Below, one piece after another: positions 34,203-42,424 of a stretch of 64,000 nucleotides of DNA. The translations under genes and the position numbers were made by a program. The DNA comes from a gamma proteobacterium HdN1 (GTDB lineage Bacteria; Pseudomonadota; Gammaproteobacteria; Pseudomonadales; Ketobacteraceae), in the NCBI GenBank assembly GCA_000198515.1, contig FP929140.1, positions 248,001-312,000 on the forward strand, given 5' to 3'. Position 1 is the first letter of the stretch, and each line of letters opens with the position of its first letter. The notes beneath the pieces were generated by a model. The model was not told the origin of the DNA, made no database searches, and saw nothing but the letters and a program-made list of their open reading frames with translations.

Positions 34203-34973
34203 TTACGATTTTGTAGCGACCCAAGAAGCAAAAGTAAAACACTGAAACCAAAGCGTTGCGTTCGCAAATCCCGCTTGCTTTAAGCGTTGTTCGTGAGTTT
34301 GTGGAGATTCGGGGATTAGCACATTCTCGATGGCTTGGCGCTTTCCGCTAATTTCCATATCGCTATAGCCATTGGCGCGCTTGAATTCGTGGTGTAAATC
34401 GGTGAGTAGCTGCTGTTGCGCCGTATCTGGATAGGCAATTTTTTCGGAGAGCACTAGCGCGCCGCCGGGTTTTAGGCCCTCTGCAATTTTTTTGAGTAAG
34501 GCGAGGCGATCTGCGACGGGGATAAATTGCAGGGTAAAATTGAGCACTACAAGGCTCGCGTTATGAATTGGAACGTCGCGAATATCGGCTTCAAGATAGC
34601 GCACGTTGCGATTGGGAGCTTTGGCTTCAACGATAATGCGGCATTTATCTAACATCGCTTGCGCGTTATCAACGGCAACAAATTCGATCTGATCTGCACC
34701 AACCTGATCCGCACGAACTTGATCCGCACAAACATAAGTCGCCATTGCCAGCGTGGATGCGCCTAGCGAGCAGCCGAGATCGTAAATGCGGCTATTGGGT
34801 TGCGTAAACTGACGGGCGAATACGCCGGTCATACTGATGACTGTTTCGTACCCAGGTACAGAGCGCCGAATCATATCGGGAAAAACGCAGGCTACCTGCT
34901 CGTCGAAAGTAAAATCAACAAGGTGGCGCTGTTGTTCTGAAAAAATGTCGTCCCGATGGAATTCGGCGCTCAT
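34203..34973 (-). CDS. cmoA: Carboxy-SAM synthase CmoA
   Basis: A 256-residue SAM-dependent enzyme that makes carboxy-S-adenosylmethionine from SAM and prephenate for CmoB. The opening FTFDEQVACVFPDMIRRSVP, YDLGCSLGASTLAMA, LNFTLQFIPVADR and SEKI are characteristic. An extra 15-residue insertion, three copies of V-x-A-D-Q, lies after the cofactor-binding loop and is coded by a 15-bp DNA repeat. The insertion does not touch the conserved motifs, so function is probably kept. Confidence 0.94.
   Translation of the reverse strand: MSAEFHRDDIFSEQQRHLVDFTFDEQVACVFPDMIRRSVPGYETVISMTGVFARQFTQPNSRIYDLGCSLGASTLAMATYVCADQVRADQVGADQIEFVAVDNAQAMLDKCRIIVEAKAPNRNVRYLEADIRDVPIHNASLVVLNFTLQFIPVADRLALLKKIAEGLKPGGALVLSEKIAYPDTAQQQLLTDLHHEFKRANGYSDMEISGKRQAIENVLIPESPQTHEQRLKQAGFANATLWFQCFTFASWVATKS
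34689..34733 (-). repeat. 15-bp tandem repeat x3 inside cmoA
   Basis: Three consecutive 15-bp units of the form YTGATCYGCACNAAC encode VCADQ, VRADQ and VGADQ. Because the unit is a multiple of three, gain or loss keeps the frame. Confidence 0.85.
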
Positions 34974-34994
34974 GGCAACGTCTCAGTTTTTGGA

Positions 34995-35693
34995 TTAGAT
35001 GCGTGCCGTGGCAGAGAACAATTGCTTATCGAAATAGTCTGCAAAACGTAGCAATTCTTCGTCGTTCAACTGCTTGTAAACGCGGTTGACGACCATGTGT
35101 GTCGCGGCGCGGCTGGTTGCAAAGGTGCCGTCCACTACTTTGCGGATCACAAAATTAAGATCGAGAACGGAGAGCGGCCGCTTCATAAAGGATTCAAGCA
35201 CCAAGTCGGCAACGTCGATCATGATGGCATTGAGCCTTGGTACGACCGATTGAGCGCGCCCTGCGCGGATTTCTGAAATGATGAACTTCATTTCTTCAAA
35301 ATCTTTTTGACTGATTTCAGCGCCGCAGCAGTCTAGGCCGTTACTGGTGCGGTTGGCAGGTAGGTAGATGTCGTCGATAAAACCGGACATGTTGACGATT
35401 TCGTCGTCGGAACGCTTTTTCAGGAGTTTGCTGACCAACAAACGCGCTGCAGAATTGAGCGTGTCAACGGCGCCGTTTACCACTTTGCTTGCCATCGGGC
35501 TCAAACCGACGGCTTCTACGCTGTTTGCCAGCATGTTGGTGAGCACTTCGGGAATAAACGGTTCAACGACCTGTTCGAGTGGCTTTAACAAAGTTTGTGG
35601 AGGCACGTTACCGCGTAACTCCAGCAGGCGCTTTGCTTGGGTAGTGAGCTGTTCGGATGCTTGAAAGCCAATAAAATACTGCGTTGTGCTCAT
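34995..35693 (-). CDS. Conserved hypothetical protein
   Basis: A 232-residue mostly helical cytoplasmic protein (STTQYFIGFQASEQLTTQAK ...) without signal peptide or obvious membrane helix. Two adjacent cysteines (LDCCGAE) are central. I do not recognise a function. It ends 21 nt before cmoA and probably heads the cmoA-cmoB transcript. Confidence 0.65.
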   Translation of the reverse strand: MSTTQYFIGFQASEQLTTQAKRLLELRGNVPPQTLLKPLEQVVEPFIPEVLTNMLANSVEAVGLSPMASKVVNGAVDTLNSAARLLVSKLLKKRSDDEIVNMSGFIDDIYLPANRTSNGLDCCGAEISQKDFEEMKFIISEIRAGRAQSVVPRLNAIMIDVADLVLESFMKRPLSVLDLNFVIRKVVDGTFATSRAATHMVVNRVYKQLNDEELLRFADYFDKQLFSATARI

Positions 35694-35812
35694 GGATTAC
35701 TACCTGTCCTTGTGTGATGTGAATTGTTGTAGGGCTTGCTTTTTTGTGTAGTAGGTCGATGTCGCAAATGGGTGTGGCTAGCGTTACTGGAAATAGGGCG
35801 CGTGCGTCTGTA

Positions 35813-36184
35813 CTAAAGCGCTTTAGGGGCGCTCTCACGCACTCGTTGGCTGACCATCCAAGTAAGCAATTCTGCCTGCTCTGGCCTTGGCTCGTCAAAG
35901 TGACCCGCGCGAATTTGTGCGATCAGTGTACGGTTCGCCGTTAACAGAGCGTCGCCAAGGGGGGCATCCGATGGGGAGGATGTACCCGTAAGCGCTTCAA
36001 TCCGCAAGCGTTCTTCGTGCAGCCAAGCATCCCCCGTTTGCCATTGCCGCTGCGCGATGGCTATGGCGTTTGCAATCATCAGCGCATCATAACGCTGTTC
36101 GGCGGAAAGTGCAGGTAGGATGCGATCCAACAGGGTTTGCCGTGCGGTTTCGAGCAGGTCTTGGCCGGTGGGTGATTCTCTCAT
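35813..36184 (-). CDS. DUF6285 protein, LvaB-like
   Basis: A 123-residue helical protein (LLETARQTLLDRILPALSAE, then QRYDALMIANAIAIAQRQW) of the type found next to acyl-CoA-linked phosphotransferases. Its start overlaps the stop of the phosphotransferase gene by 4 bp. In the Pseudomonas levulinate system the small LvaB is the partner of the kinase LvaA; the same role is inferred here from position and size. Confidence 0.75.
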   Translation of the reverse strand: MRESPTGQDLLETARQTLLDRILPALSAEQRYDALMIANAIAIAQRQWQTGDAWLHEERLRIEALTGTSSPSDAPLGDALLTANRTLIAQIRAGHFDEPRPEQAELLTWMVSQRVRESAPKAL

Positions 36185-37260
36185 CGGGGCTCCTTGTGGG
36201 TCGGCGATGCATCAGGATACGCGAGGGTCATTCGTAAAATCTGCAGTTCTAGCTCTGGCACAATGTGTGCGGTAAGCGCCAACTCTAGGGATCGTTCTTG
36301 GCCGGAGTTGTGGCGCTCGCCCTGCATCAACGCGATCATCGCCCAGCGTGCGTGCGCGTATACTTCCCAATAATGCAGGTCGGCGGGGGAAATGTCGATG
36401 CCAGAGACGGCTTGATAACTCGCAAGAAGTACTTCCTTTGGCCCAATGCCGCCGGCTTCTTTGCCGGGGCCAGTTTGCCCAAAGCGCCAACAGCGCGCGC
36501 AGAACCAGCCAAGATCCTCGCGGGGGTCCGACCAGCCGGCGAATTCCCAGTCGAGGATGGCGGTTAGGCCGTGTTCGTCCACCATGTAATTGCCGGTGCG
36601 CAAATCGCGGTGGCAGAGCACAATCCCTAACGATGTGGGTTCGTGAAGTTCCAGCCAGCGTAGCCCCCATTCTAGCGCGGGAAAGGGCGTGTGGTGTTGG
36701 TCAAGCCAATGGCGCCAGTCGCGGATGGCGTCTTGCACAGGAGTGGTGCGTGGGAGAGTTAGGAAATCAAGGTTTGGTGCTTGGGTGGGGGATGCGGCTA
36801 ACGTCGATGCTGGCGGGCGTATCTTGTGTAAACGGGCAAATTCTTCGCCAATTCTGCGGGTGAGAGCGATTTTATCTCCGCCTAGGCTCGGATCTTTTAC
36901 GATACGGTGCCCTGCTGCAGTTCCTGCGGCGCGGCGCATGATAAAAAAGGGCCGGCCTAGGAGAGAGCCTTCGTTGAGCCAAAGCGGTTCAGGAACCGTA
37001 ACGCCAGCACTGAAGGCGGCGCGTAGCAGGTTGAATTCCTGCGCACGCCCAAGGCTTTCGCCGACGCTAGAGGGTGCGTCGGCGCGAAGCACCAGCGGTA
37101 CGATTTGGGTTCCGTGTGAGTTTTCCAGCGCAAGGTCTAGCGCCCAGTTTTCTTGAATCGCACCGCCAGAGAGTTTGCGTGCATGGCTAAGGCCGGAAGC
37201 TGCGACGCCTTGCGATTGTAGCCAGATAACGAGCTTTGTGAGTGCATGTTCATCGAGCAT
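36181..37260 (-). CDS. APH-family phosphotransferase, LvaA/ACAD10-like hydroxyacyl-CoA kinase
   Basis: A 359-residue protein-kinase-like-fold phosphotransferase. GIVLCHRDLRTGNYMVDEHG holds the catalytic HxDxxxxN, and AILDWEFAGWSDPREDLGWF holds the metal-binding Asp and the family's PxEDLG-like extension. It lies 3 nt after an acyl-CoA dehydrogenase gene. In such operons the kinase phosphorylates the 4-hydroxy group of a 4-hydroxyacyl-CoA to allow its isomerisation to 3-hydroxy. Not an antibiotic resistance gene by context. Confidence 0.85.
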   Translation of the reverse strand: MLDEHALTKLVIWLQSQGVAASGLSHARKLSGGAIQENWALDLALENSHGTQIVPLVLRADAPSSVGESLGRAQEFNLLRAAFSAGVTVPEPLWLNEGSLLGRPFFIMRRAAGTAAGHRIVKDPSLGGDKIALTRRIGEEFARLHKIRPPASTLAASPTQAPNLDFLTLPRTTPVQDAIRDWRHWLDQHHTPFPALEWGLRWLELHEPTSLGIVLCHRDLRTGNYMVDEHGLTAILDWEFAGWSDPREDLGWFCARCWRFGQTGPGKEAGGIGPKEVLLASYQAVSGIDISPADLHYWEVYAHARWAMIALMQGERHNSGQERSLELALTAHIVPELELQILRMTLAYPDASPTHKEPR

Positions 37261-37263
37261 GGC

Positions 37264-38466
37264 TTAGCATCCCCAGCGAAAAAAATCGGCGCCTTCTTCC
37301 AGATATGCGCGGGAAAGTACCATTTTATGAATTTCCGATGCGCCATCCACCAAGCGGGCTTGGCGGGCGTAGCGGTAAATCCATTCCAGCAATGTGTCTC
37401 GCGAGTAGCCTTTCGCACCGCAAAGCTGGATCGCGGTGTCGGCTGCCTGGTGGAGCGTGTCGGCGACGTGGATTTTTGCCATGGAAATTTCTTTGCGGGC
37501 AAAATCGCCCTGATCTAATTTCCACGCAGCGTGCATGGTCAGCAAACGGCCCGTATGGATATTTTTGGCAACGTCGCCCAACATCCACTGCACGCCCTCG
37601 TGCTGCGCTAAGGGAATCCCGAAACTCATGCGCTCACGGGTGTATTCAGCGGCGATTTCCATGCAGCGTTTGGCGAGCCCGAGCCAGCGCATGCAGTGGG
37701 TGAGGCGTGCCGTGCCCAAACGGATTTGGGTGACTTTCAGACCGTCGCCAACGTTGAGCAGGCGGTTTTGATCGGGAATTTCCAAGTTTTCAAACACCAG
37801 CTCGCAGTGGCCGCCGTGTTCTTCTGGCCCCATGATGGGGATGCGTCGTTCGATTCGCCAGCCGGGTTGTTGAGCGTCAAATAAAAACGCGGTGAGTTGG
37901 CGGCGGTCTTCGTTGCTGGTGCGAGCGATCAGGATAAAAGTTTGCGCGCCTTCTGCGCCGGTAATAAACCATTTGCGGCCATTGATACGCCAGACGTCGC
38001 CGTGTTTTTCTGCCCGCGTATAGGTCAGGCTCGGATCGCTGCCGCAGCCGCCTTCCGGTTCGGTCATGGCAAAGGCGGAGCGCACTTCCCCGTTAATTAG
38101 GGGTACTAGCCAGCGCTGTTTTTCGGCGTCGGTTTTCAGGATTTTATTCAGGAGAATCATGTTGCCGTCATCGGGGGCGGCGCAATGGAAGGCGAGGGGG
38201 CCGAAGGGGGAGCGGGCGGCTTCTTCGTAAAGGGCGGCCATTCCTTGCACGCCGACTTCCAGCCCGCCGAGTGTGTGTGGCATCTGGAACGCCCAGAGCC
38301 CCTGTGCTTTGGCGAGGCGGCGCAGTTCCGCGACGGCTGCCTCGTTCAGATTTTCGTGCGCGTCGTAGGCGCTTGCTTGGCTTTCGAGGGGAATGACGTG
38401 CTCGCTCACGAAGGCGCGAACTTTCAGGCGCAGGGATTCGATTTCAGGGGAGAGTGTAAAGTCCAT
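37264..38466 (-). CDS. Acyl-CoA dehydrogenase, LvaC-like
   Basis: A 400-residue FAD enzyme of the acyl-CoA dehydrogenase family. FAMTEPEGGCGSDPS is the FAD/substrate loop, and RINGRKWFITGAEGAQTFIL and AIQLCGAKGYSRDTLLEWIYR are conserved. In the Lva/ACAD11 scheme this partner acts with the kinase to convert phospho-4-hydroxyacyl-CoA to the 2-enoyl and 3-hydroxyacyl-CoA forms. It lies in a tight operon with an SDR upstream and the kinase downstream. Confidence 0.92.
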   Translation of the reverse strand: MDFTLSPEIESLRLKVRAFVSEHVIPLESQASAYDAHENLNEAAVAELRRLAKAQGLWAFQMPHTLGGLEVGVQGMAALYEEAARSPFGPLAFHCAAPDDGNMILLNKILKTDAEKQRWLVPLINGEVRSAFAMTEPEGGCGSDPSLTYTRAEKHGDVWRINGRKWFITGAEGAQTFILIARTSNEDRRQLTAFLFDAQQPGWRIERRIPIMGPEEHGGHCELVFENLEIPDQNRLLNVGDGLKVTQIRLGTARLTHCMRWLGLAKRCMEIAAEYTRERMSFGIPLAQHEGVQWMLGDVAKNIHTGRLLTMHAAWKLDQGDFARKEISMAKIHVADTLHQAADTAIQLCGAKGYSRDTLLEWIYRYARQARLVDGASEIHKMVLSRAYLEEGADFFRWGC

Positions 38467-38492
38467 AACGTGTCCTTTTAGGGTGGTTCGCG

Positions 38493-39263
38493 CTAGAGCG
38501 TGTTGATCGTGTGGCCGCCGTCTACGGTAATTACGCTGCCTGTCATGTAGGCGCTCGCGTCAGAGGCAAGCAGCAATAGCGGCCCGAGAAGCTCGTGCAA
38601 GCACCCCAGCCGCTGGCTAGGAATCCGTTTGATCATTCGCTCACCCGCCGTAGTTGCAAAAAAATCGCGGTTAATATCCGTCTCAATATATCCAGGGGCG
38701 ATTGCGTTTACGCGGATATTGTAACGTGCGAGTTCCAGTGCCATCGCTTTGGTGAGTTGTATCAGGCCGGCTTTTGAAGCGGCATACGATGCCAAATGGC
38801 TCGCTACGCGCAGGCCGAGGATGGAGGCGATGTTGATAATGCTGGCAGGGCGTTGGTGTTGCGCGCAGTGTTTCGCAACCTGCTGGGCCACTAAAAAAGC
38901 ACCTTTTAGGTTGGTGTCTAGATTTGAATCCCAGTCGGCTTCTGTCATGTCCAGAAATGCGGCGTTCGCGCCGATCCCTGCGTTGTTTACCAGAATATCC
39001 AGCCCGCCCGACCATTCCCACGCATCTTGCACGCCTTTGGTTACGGAGTTTGCGTCGGTCACATCCATTGCAATCGTGTGGCAGGCGCCACCGGCATCAC
39101 GAATGCGCTCGGCAAGGGTGCTAAGCCGATCGCTGCGGCGGGCGGCAATGGCTACACGCGCACCGCGAGCGGCAAGGGTTTCCGCAAAATAGTGGCCAAA
39201 GCCGCTGGATGCTCCGGTAATTAGAGCTGATTGGCCGGCCAAAGAAAAAAGCGGGTCGTGCAT
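38493..39263 (-). CDS. Short-chain dehydrogenase/reductase, LvaD-like
   Basis: A 256-residue classical SDR: cofactor motif TGASSGFGHYFAE, NNAG (DILVNNAGIGANA), catalytic Ser-Tyr-Lys with YAASKAG, and a C-terminal SVITVDGGHTINTL. It probably oxidises a hydroxyacyl-CoA made by the downstream dehydrogenase and kinase. It is the first gene of the four-gene operon and is preceded by the DnaA-box-like cluster. Confidence 0.9.
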   Translation of the reverse strand: MHDPLFSLAGQSALITGASSGFGHYFAETLAARGARVAIAARRSDRLSTLAERIRDAGGACHTIAMDVTDANSVTKGVQDAWEWSGGLDILVNNAGIGANAAFLDMTEADWDSNLDTNLKGAFLVAQQVAKHCAQHQRPASIINIASILGLRVASHLASYAASKAGLIQLTKAMALELARYNIRVNAIAPGYIETDINRDFFATTAGERMIKRIPSQRLGCLHELLGPLLLLASDASAYMTGSVITVDGGHTINTL

Positions 39264-39283
39264 GGTTTCACCTTTGGGTGGGT

Positions 39284-39350
39284 TGTGGATAAGTGTGCCG
39301 CTTGTTTGTGGGTAAAAGTGTGGATAAGTTTGTGGATTCGTTGTGGGTGA
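39284..39350 (-). promoter_or_regulatory. Cluster of DnaA-box-like 9-mers
   Basis: On the minus strand TTATCCACA occurs perfectly at 39284-39292 and 39319-39327, and TTACCCACA at 39307-39315. Two weaker relatives lie at 39331-39339 and 39342-39350. All five point the same way within 67 bp, 20-90 bp before the SDR start and about 280 bp before rep. This may be a DnaA-controlled promoter region or a titration site. The rest of 39351-39629 shows no gene. Confidence 0.6.
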
Positions 39351-39629
39351 GTTGTGGTTCTCGTGTGAATACCCTGTGATCTCTTCGCAAAGCCGCTATA
39401 AAACAAGGGGTTGTTGGTGCTGTGAACAATGCGTGTATAGCATGTGCGTTGCCGGTGAATTCTTTGTGGAAAACTTCCGATTCCTTCCCTGTGAGATCCC
39501 CTGCGAGATCAGTGACTTATTAGTCAATTCAATCGTATGGTACGGCAACGGCGGCGAGTTTGCTATCCTTCACCCAGATTCTGGCGTGCCCGCTCGCTCT
39601 TGGTTATCAGTGATTTTAGGTAGTAGCTT

Positions 39630-41636
39630 GTGAAAGATTTGAACCCTCGACAACAAGAAGCTGTGCGCTACATTGATGGGCCGCTGTTGGTGCTGGCAGG
39701 CGCAGGTTCGGGAAAAACCAGCGTAATTACCCGCAAGATCGCACACTTGGTTCAAAAATGCGGAATTCCAGCCAATCGGATTGTCGCCGTGACTTTTACC
39801 AATAAGGCATCGCGCGAGATGAAAGAGCGGGTTGGACACTTGATCAGTGGTGCAGAGGCTCGCGGTCTAACCGTCTCGACTTTCCATAATCTTGGCTTGA
39901 ATATTCTCCGCAAAGAACATAAATCGGTGGGGCTTAAAAACGGCTTCTCCATTTTTGATGATCAAGACAGCCGTTCACTTCTAACCGAGCTAAGCCATAA
40001 AGAGACGGCGGTAGCGGGTGAGGATGTGGACTATCTGCGGAATAAAATTTCGCAGTGGAAGAACGATCTGGTTACGCCTTCGCAGGCGCAATCCCATGCT
40101 GCAGGTGAAGAGGAGATGCGTGCTGCACACGTGTATAGCGCTTACGATCGCTGCTTGCGCGCCTATAACGCGGTGGATTTTGATGATTTGATTTCGCTGC
40201 CTACGCTGCTTTTTCGTGATAACGAAGAAGTGCGGGAGCGCTGGCAGCATAAAATTCATTATTTGCTGGTGGATGAATACCAAGACACAAACACCTCGCA
40301 ATATTTATTGGTGCGCTTGCTGGTGGGGCGTCGGGCACGTTTTACCGTAGTGGGGGATGATGATCAATCCATTTACGCTTGGCGCGGCGCGCGTCCTGAA
40401 AATTTAGTGCAACTGGCCGAGGATTATCCGGCACTTAAAGTCGTAAAGCTGGAGCAAAACTACCGATCTACGCAGCGAATATTAAAAGCGGCAAACGCGG
40501 TGATTGATAACAATCCGCACGTTTTTACCAAGCAGCTCTGGAGTGAGCACGGTTTTGGCGAACAAATCCGAATTATTCGCTGCCTCAATGAGGAAAGTGA
40601 GGCGGATCGCGTTGCGATGGAAATCATGCACCAAAAAATGCAAAAAGGTCGTGATTTTAAGGATTTTGCGGTTCTCTATCGGGGAAATTTTCAGTCTCGA
40701 ACGCTAGAAATCAAGTTGCAGGCGTATCAGATACCGTACAAAGTGAGTGGCGGAACCTCTTTTTTCTCGCGCAGCGAAATCAAGGATGTGATGGCCTATT
40801 TGCGCCTTGTAATCAATCCTGATGACGACAACGCCTTCTTGCGAATCATCAATACGCCACGCAGAGAAATCGGCCCGTCTACGCTAGAAAAACTAGCTGG
40901 ATACGCACAGCAGAGAGGCGTTGGGTTGTTTGCCGCCTGTGATGAAATGGGCTTGGAGCAAACGCTAACAGGCCGTCCGTTGCAGAACCTACAGCGCTTT
41001 TCCCGCTGGCTGGCAGAAACTACCGAACGGATCCAGCGTACGGATGCGATCCCCGCGATTCAGCAAATGTTGCGCGATATTGATTACCAAGCGTGGCTGC
41101 TGGAACAGGCGCCAAGCGCAAAGGCAGCAGAAAAGCGTATGGAAAACGTCAATCAACTGGTGGAGTCGATGGAGCGGATGCTCGGAAAGCAGGAGGAGGA
41201 AGACATTGCAGCCGTGATCGGTAAATTGATCCTGATCGACCTGCTCGAACAGCGTGATGAGGAAGATGCTTCGGATAAGGTCCAATTAATGACCTTGCAT
41301 GCGTCCAAGGGTTTGGAATGGCCTTACGTGTTCATCATGGGCTTGGAGGAAGAATTGCTGCCACACCGCAACGCGATTGAGGAAGATACCATTGAGGAAG
41401 AGCGGCGTTTGATGTACGTGGGCATCACCCGAGCGCAGCGGGAGCTTACGCTATCGCTCACGGCAAAGCGCAAGCAATACGGCGAAGAGTTCGAGCCTGC
41501 GCCAAGCCGGTTTTTAGACGAGTTGCCCACAGACGATGTGGTATGGGAAGGGAAGGGTGGAGAGCAACGCAGCGTGGAGCAAAAAAAGGCGCTGGGGCGG
41601 GCTTATATGGCGAATATCCGCAGCCTTTTAGAGTAG
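39630..41636 (+). CDS. rep: ATP-dependent DNA helicase Rep
   Basis: A 668-residue UvrD/Rep-family SF1A helicase that moves 3'-5' and helps forks through obstacles. It starts KDLNPRQQEAVRYIDGPLLV; Walker A AGAGSGKT is at 23-30, and LLVDEYQDTN, VVGDDDQSIYAWRGA and TLHASKGLEWPYVF are the family motifs. The length and lack of a long C-terminal tail favour Rep over UvrD. GTG 39630 is the family-consistent start. Confidence 0.94.
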   Translation: MKDLNPRQQEAVRYIDGPLLVLAGAGSGKTSVITRKIAHLVQKCGIPANRIVAVTFTNKASREMKERVGHLISGAEARGLTVSTFHNLGLNILRKEHKSVGLKNGFSIFDDQDSRSLLTELSHKETAVAGEDVDYLRNKISQWKNDLVTPSQAQSHAAGEEEMRAAHVYSAYDRCLRAYNAVDFDDLISLPTLLFRDNEEVRERWQHKIHYLLVDEYQDTNTSQYLLVRLLVGRRARFTVVGDDDQSIYAWRGARPENLVQLAEDYPALKVVKLEQNYRSTQRILKAANAVIDNNPHVFTKQLWSEHGFGEQIRIIRCLNEESEADRVAMEIMHQKMQKGRDFKDFAVLYRGNFQSRTLEIKLQAYQIPYKVSGGTSFFSRSEIKDVMAYLRLVINPDDDNAFLRIINTPRREIGPSTLEKLAGYAQQRGVGLFAACDEMGLEQTLTGRPLQNLQRFSRWLAETTERIQRTDAIPAIQQMLRDIDYQAWLLEQAPSAKAAEKRMENVNQLVESMERMLGKQEEEDIAAVIGKLILIDLLEQRDEEDASDKVQLMTLHASKGLEWPYVFIMGLEEELLPHRNAIEEDTIEEERRLMYVGITRAQRELTLSLTAKRKQYGEEFEPAPSRFLDELPTDDVVWEGKGGEQRSVEQKKALGRAYMANIRSLLE

Positions 41637-41651
41637 CGGGCGTATAACACG

Positions 41652-41682
41652 CTTGGATCCTTGTGCTTGCCAAAGATCCAAG
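41652..41682. terminator. Inverted repeat between rep and the cytochrome gene
   Basis: CTTGGATC and GATCCAAG are separated by 15 bp, between two convergent genes. There is no U run, so it is only a possible terminator. Confidence 0.35.
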
Positions 41683-41719
41683 TGATGGTCAGCGCTAGCG
41701 GCCTTGATTTGGCCAGCGC

Positions 41720-42229
41720 TTATTCCGACTGGCTTACCATCCAGTCTACCACACCCATGATTTCTTCGTCGGTGCAGCCGCTACCACACAGGCCGCGTGC
41801 GGGCATTCCTTTGAAGCCGTGAAGCGCATGTTGATGCAGCGTATCTTTGCCTTCGGCAATACGTGGCGCCCATGCAGCCTTGTCGCCTGGCTTAGGTGCA
41901 CCGGCAGCGCCGGATGCGTGGCAAGCCGCACAACCGGTGTTGAATACCGTTTGAGGATCGCGTGTGGCAGGTGCAGCGGGTTCAGCCGCAGCCGCAGCAG
42001 GTGCAGCAGCCGCGCCACCACCGCAGGTATCGCCCTCTACGCAGACTTTTGCGCTGGGGCTTGTGCGCTCTTCTACTTTGATCGGGCTGTTAATTGAGTA
42101 TTGGCCTGAAGCTGCGTCGCTGGCGGCCACTGCGGGCGCTGTCCAAGCAATTCCAAGCGCAAGAAATGCGGAAACCAGAACCGTTGAGACGGTTCTTGAT
42201 GGGGTGTGTTGTGGTTTGGCAGAGTGCAT
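41720..42229 (-). CDS. Cytochrome c5-family c-type cytochrome
   Basis: A 169-residue periplasmic cytochrome. A signal peptide (VLVSAFLALGIAWTAPAVAA) is followed by a linker with CVEGDTCGGG and an Ala/Pro-rich stretch, then one haem site CAACH. GMPARGLCGSGCTDEEIMGVVDWM contains the probable distal Met and the paired cysteines typical of cytochrome c5. It carries single electrons in respiration. ATG 42229 with GAGGTA eight bases upstream fits the signal peptide; a longer in-frame start at 42301 is less likely. Confidence 0.9.
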   Translation of the reverse strand: MHSAKPQHTPSRTVSTVLVSAFLALGIAWTAPAVAASDAASGQYSINSPIKVEERTSPSAKVCVEGDTCGGGAAAAPAAAAAEPAAPATRDPQTVFNTGCAACHASGAAGAPKPGDKAAWAPRIAEGKDTLHQHALHGFKGMPARGLCGSGCTDEEIMGVVDWMVSQSE

Positions 42230-42424
42230 TGATGCGTACCTCAAATTAAAAATCCTTGAAACTGCCATACGCAGAATCGGCGTGAAGTATAAGCCAATCA
42301 TTACGTAAACCCAATGTTAGAGCGCGGTCGAACGTTGTGTTTTTGTGTGCTGCGAGCCTGTTTCACGGTGTACTATTTACTGAAACGGTAGGTGTGATGT
42401 GTGATGTAATGAGGCGATATCTGG

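Noticed and set aside
39264-39629. Chromosomal replication origin
   Set aside because: DnaA-box-like sites are present, but dnaA, dnaN, gidA or an AT-rich unwinding element are not nearby.
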